This document shows positions 8,186 to 17,879 of a stretch of DNA of 63,919 nt, one piece after another. Origin of the DNA: JASLDZ01 sp038226305 (lineage in GTDB: Bacteria > Pseudomonadota > Alphaproteobacteria > Caulobacterales > Caulobacteraceae); contig JBBRQN010000016.1 of the NCBI GenBank assembly GCA_038226305.1, positions 1 through 63,919 on the forward strand, written 5' to 3'. How positions within the stretch are numbered: position 1 is the stretch's first letter; each line of letters begins with the position of its first letter. The position numbers were made by a program, and so were the translations under genes. A model generated the notes under the pieces. It was not told where the DNA came from, made no database searches, and saw nothing but the letters and a program-made list of their open reading frames with translations.

Positions 8186-9007
8186 TCACTTCCCGGTGAA
8201 CTTCGCCGGGCGCTTCTGGAAGAAGGCCGAGACGCCTTCGCCGAAGTCTGAGGTGCGGCCCGCGTGGGCCTGCATCGAGCGCTCGGCGTGCAACTGCTCC
8301 GACCAGCCGGCTTCCAGCGCATCCCACATCAGCCTGCGGATCATGCCGAGCGCCTTGGGGCCTTCGCTGAGGTTTTTGGCGATCTCGTGGGCGGTCGTCA
8401 TCAGCTGATCGTCGGGGACGCAGCGGTTGATCAGGCCCCAGTTCAGGGCGGTGGTCGCGGGCAGGCGCTCGCCCATCAGCGCCATCTCCATCGCCCGCGC
8501 CTTGCCGACGAGCCGGGGCAGAAGCCAGGTGGACCCGCCGTCGGGCACGAGGCCGATGCGGCGGAAGGCCTGCAGGAAGTAGGCGCTCTCGCCCGCCACG
8601 ATCATGTCACCCATCAGGGCGAGCGAGCAGCCGATGCCTGCCGCCGCCCCGTTCACCGCCGTCACGATGGGGATGGGCAGGTCCCGCAAAAGGGTCATCA
8701 GCGGGTTGTAGACGCGCTCCAGGCCCCGGCCAGTGTCGGGAAAGCCGTCCGCGTCCATGTCGCGGCCTGCGCCGAGGTTCGCGCCGGAGCAGAAGGCGCG
8801 GCCTTCGCCGGTGAGGATCACGGCCCGGGCATTTGCGCCCCACGCCTTGCCGCCGGAGCCCAGGCCCCGCAGCACGCCCCCCAGTTCCTCCGCCAGATCG
8901 AGTCCGGCGGCGTTCAGGCTGGCGGGATCGTTGAGCCCGATCACGGCCACGTCGCCTTCAAGCGACACTTTCAGCTTTTGCAGCGAAGGCGTTTCAGTCG
9001 AGGTCAT
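8186..9007 (-). CDS. Enoyl-CoA hydratase/isomerase family protein
   Basis: A 273-residue crotonase-fold protein. The two oxyanion-hole segments are visible: GRAFCSGANL near residue 70 and NGAAAGIGCSLALMGD near residue 123, followed by RRIGLVPDGGSTWLLPRLVG, which carries the usual second acidic position. Such enzymes hydrate or isomerise CoA-activated acids. The DGGSTWLLPR segment resembles PaaG-type ring-isomerase homologues as well as ordinary enoyl-CoA hydratases, so the reaction is left open. It converges with the GH130 gene 10 bp away. Its Shine-Dalgarno GGAG is buried in a hairpin (9010-9035). Confidence 0.85.
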   Translation of the reverse strand: MTSTETPSLQKLKVSLEGDVAVIGLNDPASLNAAGLDLAEELGGVLRGLGSGGKAWGANARAVILTGEGRAFCSGANLGAGRDMDADGFPDTGRGLERVYNPLMTLLRDLPIPIVTAVNGAAAGIGCSLALMGDMIVAGESAYFLQAFRRIGLVPDGGSTWLLPRLVGKARAMEMALMGERLPATTALNWGLINRCVPDDQLMTTAHEIAKNLSEGPKALGMIRRLMWDALEAGWSEQLHAERSMQAHAGRTSDFGEGVSAFFQKRPAKFTGK

Positions 9008-9009
9008 GG

Positions 9010-9035
9010 CGGGCTCCGGCTAAGGCTGGAGCCCG
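9010..9035 (-). promoter_or_regulatory. Hairpin covering the ribosome-binding site of the enoyl-CoA hydratase gene
   Basis: CGGGCTCC (9010-9017) and GGAGCCCG (9028-9035) are perfect 8-bp arms with a 10-base loop. On the minus-strand transcript the second arm contains GGAG, the best Shine-Dalgarno sequence, 7 nt before the ATG at 9007. It could damp translation or act as a weak terminator for the upstream diguanylate cyclase gene. No test is possible from sequence alone. Confidence 0.45.
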
Positions 9036-9077
9036 TTCTAGGCGCAGGTCACGAGGTGGGGAAAGCCTGTCCTCGCG

Positions 9078-10127
9078 TCAGGCGGCGACCAGTGCTGCCG
9101 GCGCTGCCGTGATTTTGTCGCGGCCCGTGCGCTTGGAAGCGTAGAGCGCGGCATCGGCGCGTTCCATCAGCGAGGAGGCGCTCTCGCCCGCAAGACGCTG
9201 CGCAAGGCCCGCCGAGATAGTCACGTTGCCCAGGTCTTCGTTGGTGGAACGGCGCTTAAGGGCACGGGATGCGATCTCGACCCGAACGGTATCGAGGGCG
9301 CGGGCCACCTGTTCGGCGCGCTCTGAGGGGAACAGGATGGCGAACTCCTCGCCGCCGTAGCGCGAGGCCAGGCGAGGCGGAGCGCCCATGCGGCCGATCA
9401 CGCTGGCCACGTAACGGATCACCTGATCCCCGGTCTGATGGCCCCAGGTGTCGTTGAAGCGTTTGAAATGGTCGATGTCGATCATCGCCAGGGTGACCGT
9501 GCCCGTTTCGCCTTCGGCGCAGGCCCGGTCGAGGGCCTCGTCGAACGCCTTGCGGTTGGCCAGGCTCGTGAGGGCGTCGGTCATGGCGTCGCGACGGACC
9601 TGCTCCAGGTGTTCGAACAGGCGGCGGACTTCCTGGGTCGATTCGGCGAGGCGCTTTTCCAGGCTGCCGTTCTCGCGCTGAACCCTGCGGGTGGCATCGC
9701 CGAGATTGGTGACGAGACGCTTCAGCGATTCAGGCTGTGTATCCTGGGCCAGTTCGAGGCTGGCGCCGGCCAGGGTGCGGCCGTAGGCGGCGCTGGACCG
9801 CTGGGCCGTGTCGATGGCTTGGCTGATGGAGTCGAGCTGGCGGCTCAACTGATCCCCGGCGTCGCGAATCTCTTCGGTGAAGCGCAGGCGCGGCAGGTAC
9901 TGCGCCGCCAGCTCTTCGCTGATCGCGTCGGTGATCGGCTCGCCGTTATCAAGCAGGCGACGCACTTCGCGACCCAGGGGGCCATCGGGTTCACCGACGA
10001 CCATCAGCCACAGCTCGAAGTTCAGAGGCGTCGGCCAGACCTTGCCGGTTTCCATCTGGTCCAGCGCCATTCGCGCCAAGCCATAGGCTGCCGGCCCTCT
10101 CAGCTGGATGTCGAGCTGCTCGCCCAT
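9078..10127 (-). CDS. Diguanylate cyclase (GGDEF domain) with N-terminal helical domain
   Basis: A 349-residue soluble protein. Residues about 1-170 have no recognisable sensor fold but include a likely coiled coil before the catalytic domain. The C-terminal domain begins near DAMTDALTSLANRKAFDEAL and contains IDHFKRFNDTWGHQTGD and the active site RYGGEEFA, so it should make cyclic di-GMP. The RxxD product-inhibition site five residues before GGEEF reads RLAS here, so allosteric inhibition is probably absent. No membrane segment is seen. It lies alone, 70 bp before the enoyl-CoA hydratase gene on the same strand. The input signal is unknown. Confidence 0.9.
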   Translation of the reverse strand: MGEQLDIQLRGPAAYGLARMALDQMETGKVWPTPLNFELWLMVVGEPDGPLGREVRRLLDNGEPITDAISEELAAQYLPRLRFTEEIRDAGDQLSRQLDSISQAIDTAQRSSAAYGRTLAGASLELAQDTQPESLKRLVTNLGDATRRVQRENGSLEKRLAESTQEVRRLFEHLEQVRRDAMTDALTSLANRKAFDEALDRACAEGETGTVTLAMIDIDHFKRFNDTWGHQTGDQVIRYVASVIGRMGAPPRLASRYGGEEFAILFPSERAEQVARALDTVRVEIASRALKRRSTNEDLGNVTISAGLAQRLAGESASSLMERADAALYASKRTGRDKITAAPAALVAA

Positions 10128-10182
10128 GGTTCGATCTTCCCTTTGTCTGGAGAGACCTTAGCCGCACACCCCTGCAAACCCG

Positions 10183-11994
<1,812 letters not shown>

Positions 11995-12097
11995 GTATCC
12001 TTGAGGTGGGAGTAGGGAGCGTTCAAGCCGGGGCCGCCCATCACAAGATAAGGCGAACGGGCGGCGCGGATCGCTCAACCTGCCCTCGGATCCCCCT

Positions 12098-12127
12098 TCG
12101 ATATGAGATTTTTCTGACAAAAGTCAA
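12098..12127 (-). promoter_or_regulatory. Candidate sigma-70 promoter for the RNA helicase gene
   Basis: On the minus strand TTGACT (12127-12122) is followed after 18 bases by TATCGA (12103-12098), in a locally AT-rich stretch that stands out from the surroundings. Transcription from here would give a 5' leader of roughly 100 nt before the ATG at 11994. The -10 match is weak. Confidence 0.35.
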
Positions 12128-12213
12128 CGCAAAGCCTGAAACGGCAACGCCTTGAGGGCACGGGTGCGCCCCTCGTGCGTTGATCGCCCGACCGAAACAT
12201 CCGGAGCCGGACG

Positions 12214-12609
12214 ATGATCGCCAGCCTTCTACTCGCCGCCCTCATCGCAGGTGCGCCCGCAGCCCCGTCCGACCAGCCGGATGACGGCGCAAAGTCGGAA
12301 ACGGCTGTGATGGGCAAGCTGAAGCAGGCCTTTGGCGGCACGATCATCTCGACCTATGCCGACGGCCGGTCCGGCAAGCTGCTGCTGAGCGCCGACCACA
12401 CCTATCGCTACACCGGCCGCACCGGGACGAAGTCAGGGGGCTCGTGGGCGCTGAACGACGACAAGGACAAGATCTGCATGAAGCAGCGCCGCCCCACGTT
12501 CATCCCCTTCTCGTACTGCACGCCCATTCCGAACGGCAAAACCTGGAAGGCCAAGGCTGCCGGCGGCGAGCCCGTGACGCTGCACGTGGTGTCGGGCCGG
12601 GCGGGCTAG
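12214..12609 (+). CDS. Small secreted protein, paralogue of the one at 13487
   Basis: 131 residues with a short hydrophobic N-terminus (MIASLLLAALIAGAPAAP) that looks like a signal peptide. The mature part contains GGTIISTYADGRSGKL, a G-R-T-G-T-K-SGGSW stretch, ICMKQRRP, PFSYCTPIPNG and EPVTLHVVSG. The same series of motifs, including two conserved cysteines, recurs in the protein at 13487-13843, so the two are clearly related. GGAG precedes the ATG. Its stop overlaps by 4 nt the end of the convergent fatty-acid hydroxylase gene. I do not recognise a characterised family; a small beta-rich periplasmic protein with one disulfide is plausible. Confidence 0.7.
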   Translation: MIASLLLAALIAGAPAAPSDQPDDGAKSETAVMGKLKQAFGGTIISTYADGRSGKLLLSADHTYRYTGRTGTKSGGSWALNDDKDKICMKQRRPTFIPFSYCTPIPNGKTWKAKAAGGEPVTLHVVSGRAG

Positions 12610-13376
12610 GCCGCCTCACGCTCCCGATCCAGCCGCTTCCACGCCGGGTGGGCGGTGGGCTCCACGTTGGTGCCCATCAGCCGGTCCCACAGCTGGAAGT
12701 GCAGGCCGAAGTTGCAGCCGTAACGGGCGTGGTGCTGGCTGTGGTGCGAGGCGTTGATCACCCAGCGCCCCAGGGGCCCCTCCATCCAGCGACGAGGCAC
12801 GATCTCCCACCCGCAGTGATTCAGCGTGCCCGTGACCGTCATCGCCAGGAGCAGCACCAGCGCCAGATGAACTTCCATCGGGATGACGAAAGTGAGTGCT
12901 GGAAGCAGCCAGCCCGACAGGGCCGCTTCGGCAGGGTCGAAGGCGAAGCCTGCGAACGGCGAGGGCTCGGTAGATTTGTGATGCCCGGCATGCAGCCAGC
13001 GAAACAGCTCGCGTCGGTGCATCAGGCGGTGCAGCCAGTAGTAGAAGCCGTCCTGGATCAGCAGATAGATCGCCGCGCTCGCCAGCATCCACGGCCAGGC
13101 GGCGGGCGAAAGATCGTCGTACATCCGCGTGCCGCCGCGCTTCCATACCTCCATCGCGAAGGCTGCCGGAGCGGCGTAGATCACCGACGAGGCAAGGCTG
13201 AGCCCGATCTCCGCCCGCAGCTGCGCGGCCGGGGGAGCCTTGCGGCTGAGCTGGAGGGCGCGGACGGAGGGGCGTCGCCACAGGGCCAGATGCAGCGTGC
13301 CCGCCACCACGAAATAGCGCACCACGATGATGCTGGTCATGACCAGCAGCGGTTGCAGGACGTCTCGCCAGGTCAT
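12606..13376 (-). CDS. Sterol desaturase/fatty-acid hydroxylase superfamily membrane protein
   Basis: ATG at 13376 gives 256 residues; an upstream in-frame ATG adds six. Several hydrophobic segments are visible (near residues 12-35, 65-80, 97-115 and 155-180). The di-iron histidine clusters of the superfamily are all present: HRLMH, HAGHH and SHHSQHHARYG. Members hydroxylate or desaturate lipids, carotenoids or sterol-like compounds at the membrane. The final LHFQLWDRLMGTN is also typical. The substrate cannot be read from sequence. The gene sits between two small secreted paralogues transcribed in the opposite direction. Confidence 0.85.
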   Translation of the reverse strand: MTWRDVLQPLLVMTSIIVVRYFVVAGTLHLALWRRPSVRALQLSRKAPPAAQLRAEIGLSLASSVIYAAPAAFAMEVWKRGGTRMYDDLSPAAWPWMLASAAIYLLIQDGFYYWLHRLMHRRELFRWLHAGHHKSTEPSPFAGFAFDPAEAALSGWLLPALTFVIPMEVHLALVLLLAMTVTGTLNHCGWEIVPRRWMEGPLGRWVINASHHSQHHARYGCNFGLHFQLWDRLMGTNVEPTAHPAWKRLDREREAA

Positions 13377-13486
13377 CGCTCCACCGTGCCGCAAGCCGCG
13401 GCCTTTCGCCAGAGCACCGATTTCGCTTCAGCCCGCGTTCAGGCCGGGGGAGCGATGTGCGTGATCCCGAGTGCCGCGAGATTCCA

Positions 13487-13843
13487 ATGCTCAGCCCCCT
13501 GATCGCCCTGACGCTCCTGGCCGCATCCCCCGCCGTGCCCGAGGCCTATGCCCCCGTCTTCAGCGGCGCGCTGGTCTCGACCTATGCTGATGGGCGAAGG
13601 GCGAAGCTGTGGTTGTCGCCCGATGGCACGTTCGCGGGGGAGGGGCGCACGCATCGCCAGAACTCCGGTTCGTGGACGCTGGAAGCCCGGCGGCTGTGCA
13701 TGCGCCAGTCCCGCCCGTTTCCGGTGCCGTTCCGCTTCTGCACACCCCTGCCGCCCGGGATAAGCCAGCCCTGGCCTGCCAAGTCGCCGACAGGCGAAGC
13801 GGTCACCGTCACTTTCGTGGCCGGCGATCGGCCCAGCAGCTGA
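13487..13843 (+). CDS. Small secreted protein, paralogue of the one at 12214
   Basis: ATG at 13487 gives 118 residues beginning MLSPLIALTLLAASPAVPEA, a likely signal peptide. The mature part has SGALVSTYADGRRAKLWLS, NSGSWTLEA, LCMRQSRP, PFRFCTPLPPG and GEAVTVTFVAG, matching the protein at 12214-12609 along nearly its full length, including both cysteines. The two genes have the same orientation and are separated only by the oppositely oriented hydroxylase gene, suggesting duplication around it. The function is unknown. Its stop lies 13 bp from the end of convergent parE. Confidence 0.68.
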   Translation: MLSPLIALTLLAASPAVPEAYAPVFSGALVSTYADGRRAKLWLSPDGTFAGEGRTHRQNSGSWTLEARRLCMRQSRPFPVPFRFCTPLPPGISQPWPAKSPTGEAVTVTFVAGDRPSS

Positions 13844-13856
13844 CGAGAGAGCCCGA

Positions 13857-15896
13857 TCAGACGTCGAGATCGGCCGCGGCGAACTCGGCGTTTTCCTGGA
13901 TGAAGCGGAAGCGCAGGTCGGCGCGCTTGCCCATCAGTTCCTCAACCCGCATCTCCACCGCCTCCTCCTCGCGAGGCAGCGTCACTCGCGCCAGTGTGCG
14001 CGTGAGGGGAGACATGGTGGTCTCCTTCAGCTGCGCCGGCATCATCTCGCCCAGCCCCTTGAAGCGCCCGATGTCGACGGTCTTGCCCTTGAAGGTCGTG
14101 GCCAGGAGCCGGTCTCGCTCGGCCTCGTCAGCGGCGTAGACCACTTCCTTGCCGTGGCTCACCCGGAACAGGGGCGGCAGCGCCAGGTACAGTTTTCCAG
14201 AGCGCACGAGCTCGGGGTAGGTGCGGTAGAAGAAGGTGATGAGCAGGCTTGCGATGTGGGCGCCGTCCACGTCGGCGTCGGTCATGATCACGATGCGCTC
14301 GTAGCGTAACTCCTCCTCGCGATAGCGCGACCCGCCCTGGCAGCCGAGGGCGAGGGCGAGGTCTGACAGCTCCGCGTTCTTGCCCGCCTTTTCGCCGGTG
14401 GCGGAGGCGACGTTGAGGATTTTGCCGCGCAGAGGCAGCACCGCCTGCGTGCGCCGGTCGCGTGCCTGCTTGGCCGAGCCGCCGGCGGAATCGCCCTCCA
14501 CGATGAACAGTTCCGAGCCGTCGTGGGCGTTGCCGGAACAGTCGGCGAGCTTGCCGGGCAGGCGCAGCTTTCGGGTGGCCGAGGCGCGGGCGACCTCCCG
14601 GTCCTTGCGCCGCTTCAGCCGTTCCTCCGCCCGCTCAGCGACGAACTGCAGGAGGGCGGCGGCCGACTTGGGCTGGGCGATCAGCCAGTGATCGAATGGG
14701 TCGCGCAGGGCGGTCTCGACCAGCTTCTGCGCGTCGGCGGAGGACAGGCGCTCCTTGGTCTGGCCCTGGAACTCGGGCTCGCGGATGAAAACGCTGATCA
14801 GGGCCCCGGCCTGGGCGATCACGTCCTCGGCGGTGATGATCGCCGTCCGCTTATCGTTGATGCGCTCGCCGTAGGCCTTCAGCCCGCGCAGCAGAGCCGC
14901 GCGCAGGCCAGCCTCGTGGGTGCCACCCTCAGGGGTGGGCACGGTGTTGCAGTAGCTCTGCATGAAGCCGTCGGCCTCGCCGAAGCCTGCACCCGACCAC
15001 GCGATGGCCCACTCCACAGCCCCGCCGCCTTCCTTGCGCTCGATGCGCCCGGCGAAGGGGTCTGGCGTGACCGTTTCGATCTCGCCCAGCCGTTCCTTGA
15101 GGAAGTCGGCCAGACCGTTGGGGAAATGGAAGGTGGCCGTGGCGGGCGTGGCGTCGTGAATGCGCTCGGGCGCGCACTTCCACTCTATGGTGACGCCGCG
15201 GAACAGGTAGGCCTTCGAGCGCGCCATCCGGTAGAGCCGCGCGGGCTTGAAGGCGGCCTCGGGCCCGAAGATCTCGGGGTCAGGGTTGAAGTGGACCTTG
15301 GTGCCCTTCTTCCGCGTCGCTCCCAGCGTCTCCAGGGGCGCCAGGCTGTGGCCCTTGGAGAAAGACTGGCGATGCTCCGCTCCGTCGCGCCAGGCGGTCA
15401 CGTCCAGCCGGTCGGAGAGGGCGTTGACCACGCTTACCCCCACGCCGTGCAGGCCGCCCGAGGTCTCGTAAGCCTTGCCCGAGAACTTGCCGCCCGAGTG
15501 CAGCACGGTGAGGATCACCTCCAGCGCACTCTTGCCGGGGTGCTTGGGGTGCGAATCGACGGGGATGCCGCGCCCGTCGTCCTTCACGCTCAGGGATCCG
15601 TCGGCGTGCAGCTCAACTTCGATGGTCTTGGCGTGGCCGGCGACGGCCTCGTCCATCGAATTGTCCAGCACCTCGGCAAACAGGTGGTGCAGGGCGCGCT
15701 CGTCGGTGCCGCCGATGTACATGCCGGGGCGTCGGCGAACGGGCTCCAGGCCCTCCAGAACCTCGATGTCCTTGGCGGAATAGCCGGAGGCGGCGGCCGC
15801 CGAGCGTGCGTCGGTCGCAGGCGCAGCGATGGGCGCAGCTGCAGCGCCATCGTTTGGCGCGAAGAGATCGAGGGCGGCGGGGGCAGCCTTGGCCAT
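13857..15896 (-). CDS. parE: DNA topoisomerase IV subunit B
   Basis: ATG at 15896 gives 679 residues; the open frame extends 22 codons further upstream. The GHKL ATPase domain shows EVLDNSMDEAVAGHA, DDGRGIPVDSHPKHPG and GGLHGVGVSVVNALS. The TOPRIM domain shows IVEGDSAGGSAKQARDR, LPLRGKILNV and IMTDADVDGAHI, and the C-terminus has GRFKGLGEMMPAQL. The ALHHLFAEVLDNSMDEA wording and overall length fit ParE rather than GyrB. Together with ParC (not in this window) it decatenates replicated chromosomes. An N-terminal extension rich in Ala precedes the ATPase domain. Confidence 0.93.
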   Translation of the reverse strand: MAKAAPAALDLFAPNDGAAAAPIAAPATDARSAAAASGYSAKDIEVLEGLEPVRRRPGMYIGGTDERALHHLFAEVLDNSMDEAVAGHAKTIEVELHADGSLSVKDDGRGIPVDSHPKHPGKSALEVILTVLHSGGKFSGKAYETSGGLHGVGVSVVNALSDRLDVTAWRDGAEHRQSFSKGHSLAPLETLGATRKKGTKVHFNPDPEIFGPEAAFKPARLYRMARSKAYLFRGVTIEWKCAPERIHDATPATATFHFPNGLADFLKERLGEIETVTPDPFAGRIERKEGGGAVEWAIAWSGAGFGEADGFMQSYCNTVPTPEGGTHEAGLRAALLRGLKAYGERINDKRTAIITAEDVIAQAGALISVFIREPEFQGQTKERLSSADAQKLVETALRDPFDHWLIAQPKSAAALLQFVAERAEERLKRRKDREVARASATRKLRLPGKLADCSGNAHDGSELFIVEGDSAGGSAKQARDRRTQAVLPLRGKILNVASATGEKAGKNAELSDLALALGCQGGSRYREEELRYERIVIMTDADVDGAHIASLLITFFYRTYPELVRSGKLYLALPPLFRVSHGKEVVYAADEAERDRLLATTFKGKTVDIGRFKGLGEMMPAQLKETTMSPLTRTLARVTLPREEEAVEMRVEELMGKRADLRFRFIQENAEFAAADLDV

Positions 15897-16039
15897 GAAG
15901 GAAACTTGCGGCGATTCGGATGAGGGCGGCCGCTCCTTCGCCCGCCCCGCCTGAGGCCGCAAGCGCTACGCGGTGCAGAGAGGCTGGGCGTGGCGCTGCA
16001 AAGCTTGTAGCGTCTTCGAAATAGTCGAGGGCGCGCGCC

Positions 16040-16615
16040 GTGAAGAACAGGCTCTGGTCTTGGATGATGGCGCTGGCGGGGCTTGTGGCCTTCGCCATAT
16101 CGCTGCTCGGCTCAGGCGCGGCCGATGCCCAGGGGCGCACCTGCGGCGGCATTGCCAACCTGCAGTGCCCCAGCGGTCAGATGTGCGTGGTCTCCGGCCC
16201 GAACTTCCCCGACCGGGCCGGTGTGTGCCGCCCGGTGGGCCGGCCCCAGGTCTGCCCGCACATCTTCCAGCCCGTGTGCGGCGTGAACGGCATGACCTAT
16301 TCCAACGCCTGCGTCGCCGCATCGCGCGGCGTGGCCGTGGCACACCCGGGAGCCTGCACGCCCCCGCCGCGCCCCTATCCGCAGCCGCCGCGCGTCTGCA
16401 CCGACATCTACCAGCCCGTCTGCGGACGAGACGGCCAGACCTACCCGAACGGCTGCGTGGCCCGGTCCAACGGCGTGCGCGTTCGTCATGCCGGACAGTG
16501 CCGCCCGCCACATGGCTACGCGCCGCCGGCGTACGGCGCGCCGCCCGCGCCCGTGCCCTACGGCAGCTATCCGCCACAGCCGACCTACTCGCGCCCCTAC
16601 GGCGAGCGGGGTTGA
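16040..16615 (+). CDS. Secreted protein with two Kazal-type inhibitor domains
   Basis: GTG start, 191 residues. Residues 1-30 form a signal peptide ending near GAADAQG. A short Cys-containing segment (CGGIANLQCPSGQMC) is followed by two Kazal-like domains, each with the pattern VCxxIxQPVCGxxGxTYxNxC...C, at about residues 72-108 and 117-153. The C-terminus is Pro/Tyr-rich (GYAPPAYGAPPAP, YGSYPPQPTYSRPYG) and may attach to the cell surface. Kazal domains inhibit serine proteases such as subtilisin or trypsin-like enzymes. Which protease is targeted is unknown. The gene is divergent from parE, with about 140 bp between the starts, and ends 1 bp from convergent dinB. Confidence 0.85.
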   Translation: MKNRLWSWMMALAGLVAFAISLLGSGAADAQGRTCGGIANLQCPSGQMCVVSGPNFPDRAGVCRPVGRPQVCPHIFQPVCGVNGMTYSNACVAASRGVAVAHPGACTPPPRPYPQPPRVCTDIYQPVCGRDGQTYPNGCVARSNGVRVRHAGQCRPPHGYAPPAYGAPPAPVPYGSYPPQPTYSRPYGERG

Positions 16616-16616
16616 G

Positions 16617-17879
16617 CTAGCGCCCGCTCTTCAGCGCCCGTGCGGTCTTCACCGCGTCGGCACCGAAGCGGGCGCGAAGCTTGTCCACAGCGGTTTCGGT
16701 GACGCGGGCCTTGGCCTCTTCGTGAGCGAAGAAGTCGGTGCCGGCGGCCTCGGCATCCTGCAGGTCTGAGAGCGCAACGCCGATCAGCCGGAACGCGGGG
16801 CCGGCCTCGGCCTTCAGCATCTCGCGGGCGGCGGCGAACAGCACCCGGGCGGTCTGTGTGGGCTCCGGCAGAGTGCGGCGGCGGGTGAGGCTCTTGAAGT
16901 CCGTCCCCTTGATCTTCAGCGTGACCACCCGCCCGGTGACGCCTGAGGCGCGGGCGCGGGCCCCCACCTTCTCGCAACAGCCCCACAGGCGATCCTCCAG
17001 CTCAGACAGGTCGCGCAGGTCGGTGTTGAAGGTGGTCTCGGCGCCGATGCTCTTGCGGTCGCTCTCGGGGTTCACGCTGCGGGAGTCGCGCCCGTGGGCG
17101 AGGTCGTGCAGGCGCAGGCCGCCGGTGCCGAACCGGCGCACCAGGTCCTTGGGATCGGCGCTTGCCAGCTGCCCCACCAGCGTGAATCCAGACTTGGCGA
17201 GCGACGCCGCGAACGCCGGGCCGATGCCGGGCAGGATGGTGACGGGCTTGCCGCTGAGGAACGCCTGCGCCTCGGCCGCCCCGATCACCGAGAATCCCCG
17301 CGGCTTGTCGAGGTCGGACGCGATCTTCGCCAGCACCTTGTTGGGCGCGAGTCCGATGGAGATCGTGAGCCCAGTCTCCGCCTCGATCCGCGCCTGCACC
17401 TTCGCCAGCGTCAGCGCAGGAGCGCCTCCGTGCAGGCGCTCGGAGCCGGACAGATCGACCCACGCCTCATCCAGGCTCAGAGGCTGCACAAGGGGTGTCA
17501 GCGCCCGGAGGATCTCCATGATGCGCTTGGACTCGAAGACGTATTTCGCGAAGTCGGGCCGTATGACCACCGCGTCCGGGCATAGCTTCAGCGCCTTGAA
17601 CATGGGCATGGCCGAGCGGGGGCCGTAGGTGCGGGCGATGTAGCAGGCGGTGGTGACCACGCCCCGAACCCCGCCGCCCACGATCACCGGCCTGTCGCGC
17701 AACTCCGGCCGGTCGCGCTTCTCCACGCTGGCGTAGAAGGCGTCGCAGTCCAGATGCGCGATGGACAGCGACGCGAGTTCTGCATGGGCGAGAAGGCGGG
17801 GCGAGCCGCACGTGGGGCAGCGCCGGTCTGCGGGCACGGCCTCGCCGGTCCAGAAACAGTCCCGGCAGAGGGTGTTCAC
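16617..17879 (-). CDS. dinB: DNA polymerase IV with an N-terminal zinc-finger-like segment
   Basis: GTG at 17879 gives 420 residues. The first 25 contain two Cys pairs, CRDC and CPTC, that probably bind zinc. The Y-family polymerase then starts with IAHLDCDAFYASVE (catalytic Asp), followed by LSLDEAWVDLSG (second acidic pair), the LPGIGP helix-hairpin-helix segment and a little-finger domain ending with SDLQDAEA. It performs error-prone translesion synthesis. The GTG start overlaps the stop of the upstream HAD-like gene (GTGA), so translation is probably coupled. The open frame reaches far upstream in the same frame, but that part runs through the HAD gene. No obvious LexA site was found. Confidence 0.92.
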   Translation of the reverse strand: MNTLCRDCFWTGEAVPADRRCPTCGSPRLLAHAELASLSIAHLDCDAFYASVEKRDRPELRDRPVIVGGGVRGVVTTACYIARTYGPRSAMPMFKALKLCPDAVVIRPDFAKYVFESKRIMEILRALTPLVQPLSLDEAWVDLSGSERLHGGAPALTLAKVQARIEAETGLTISIGLAPNKVLAKIASDLDKPRGFSVIGAAEAQAFLSGKPVTILPGIGPAFAASLAKSGFTLVGQLASADPKDLVRRFGTGGLRLHDLAHGRDSRSVNPESDRKSIGAETTFNTDLRDLSELEDRLWGCCEKVGARARASGVTGRVVTLKIKGTDFKSLTRRRTLPEPTQTARVLFAAAREMLKAEAGPAFRLIGVALSDLQDAEAAGTDFFAHEEAKARVTETAVDKLRARFGADAVKTARALKSGR

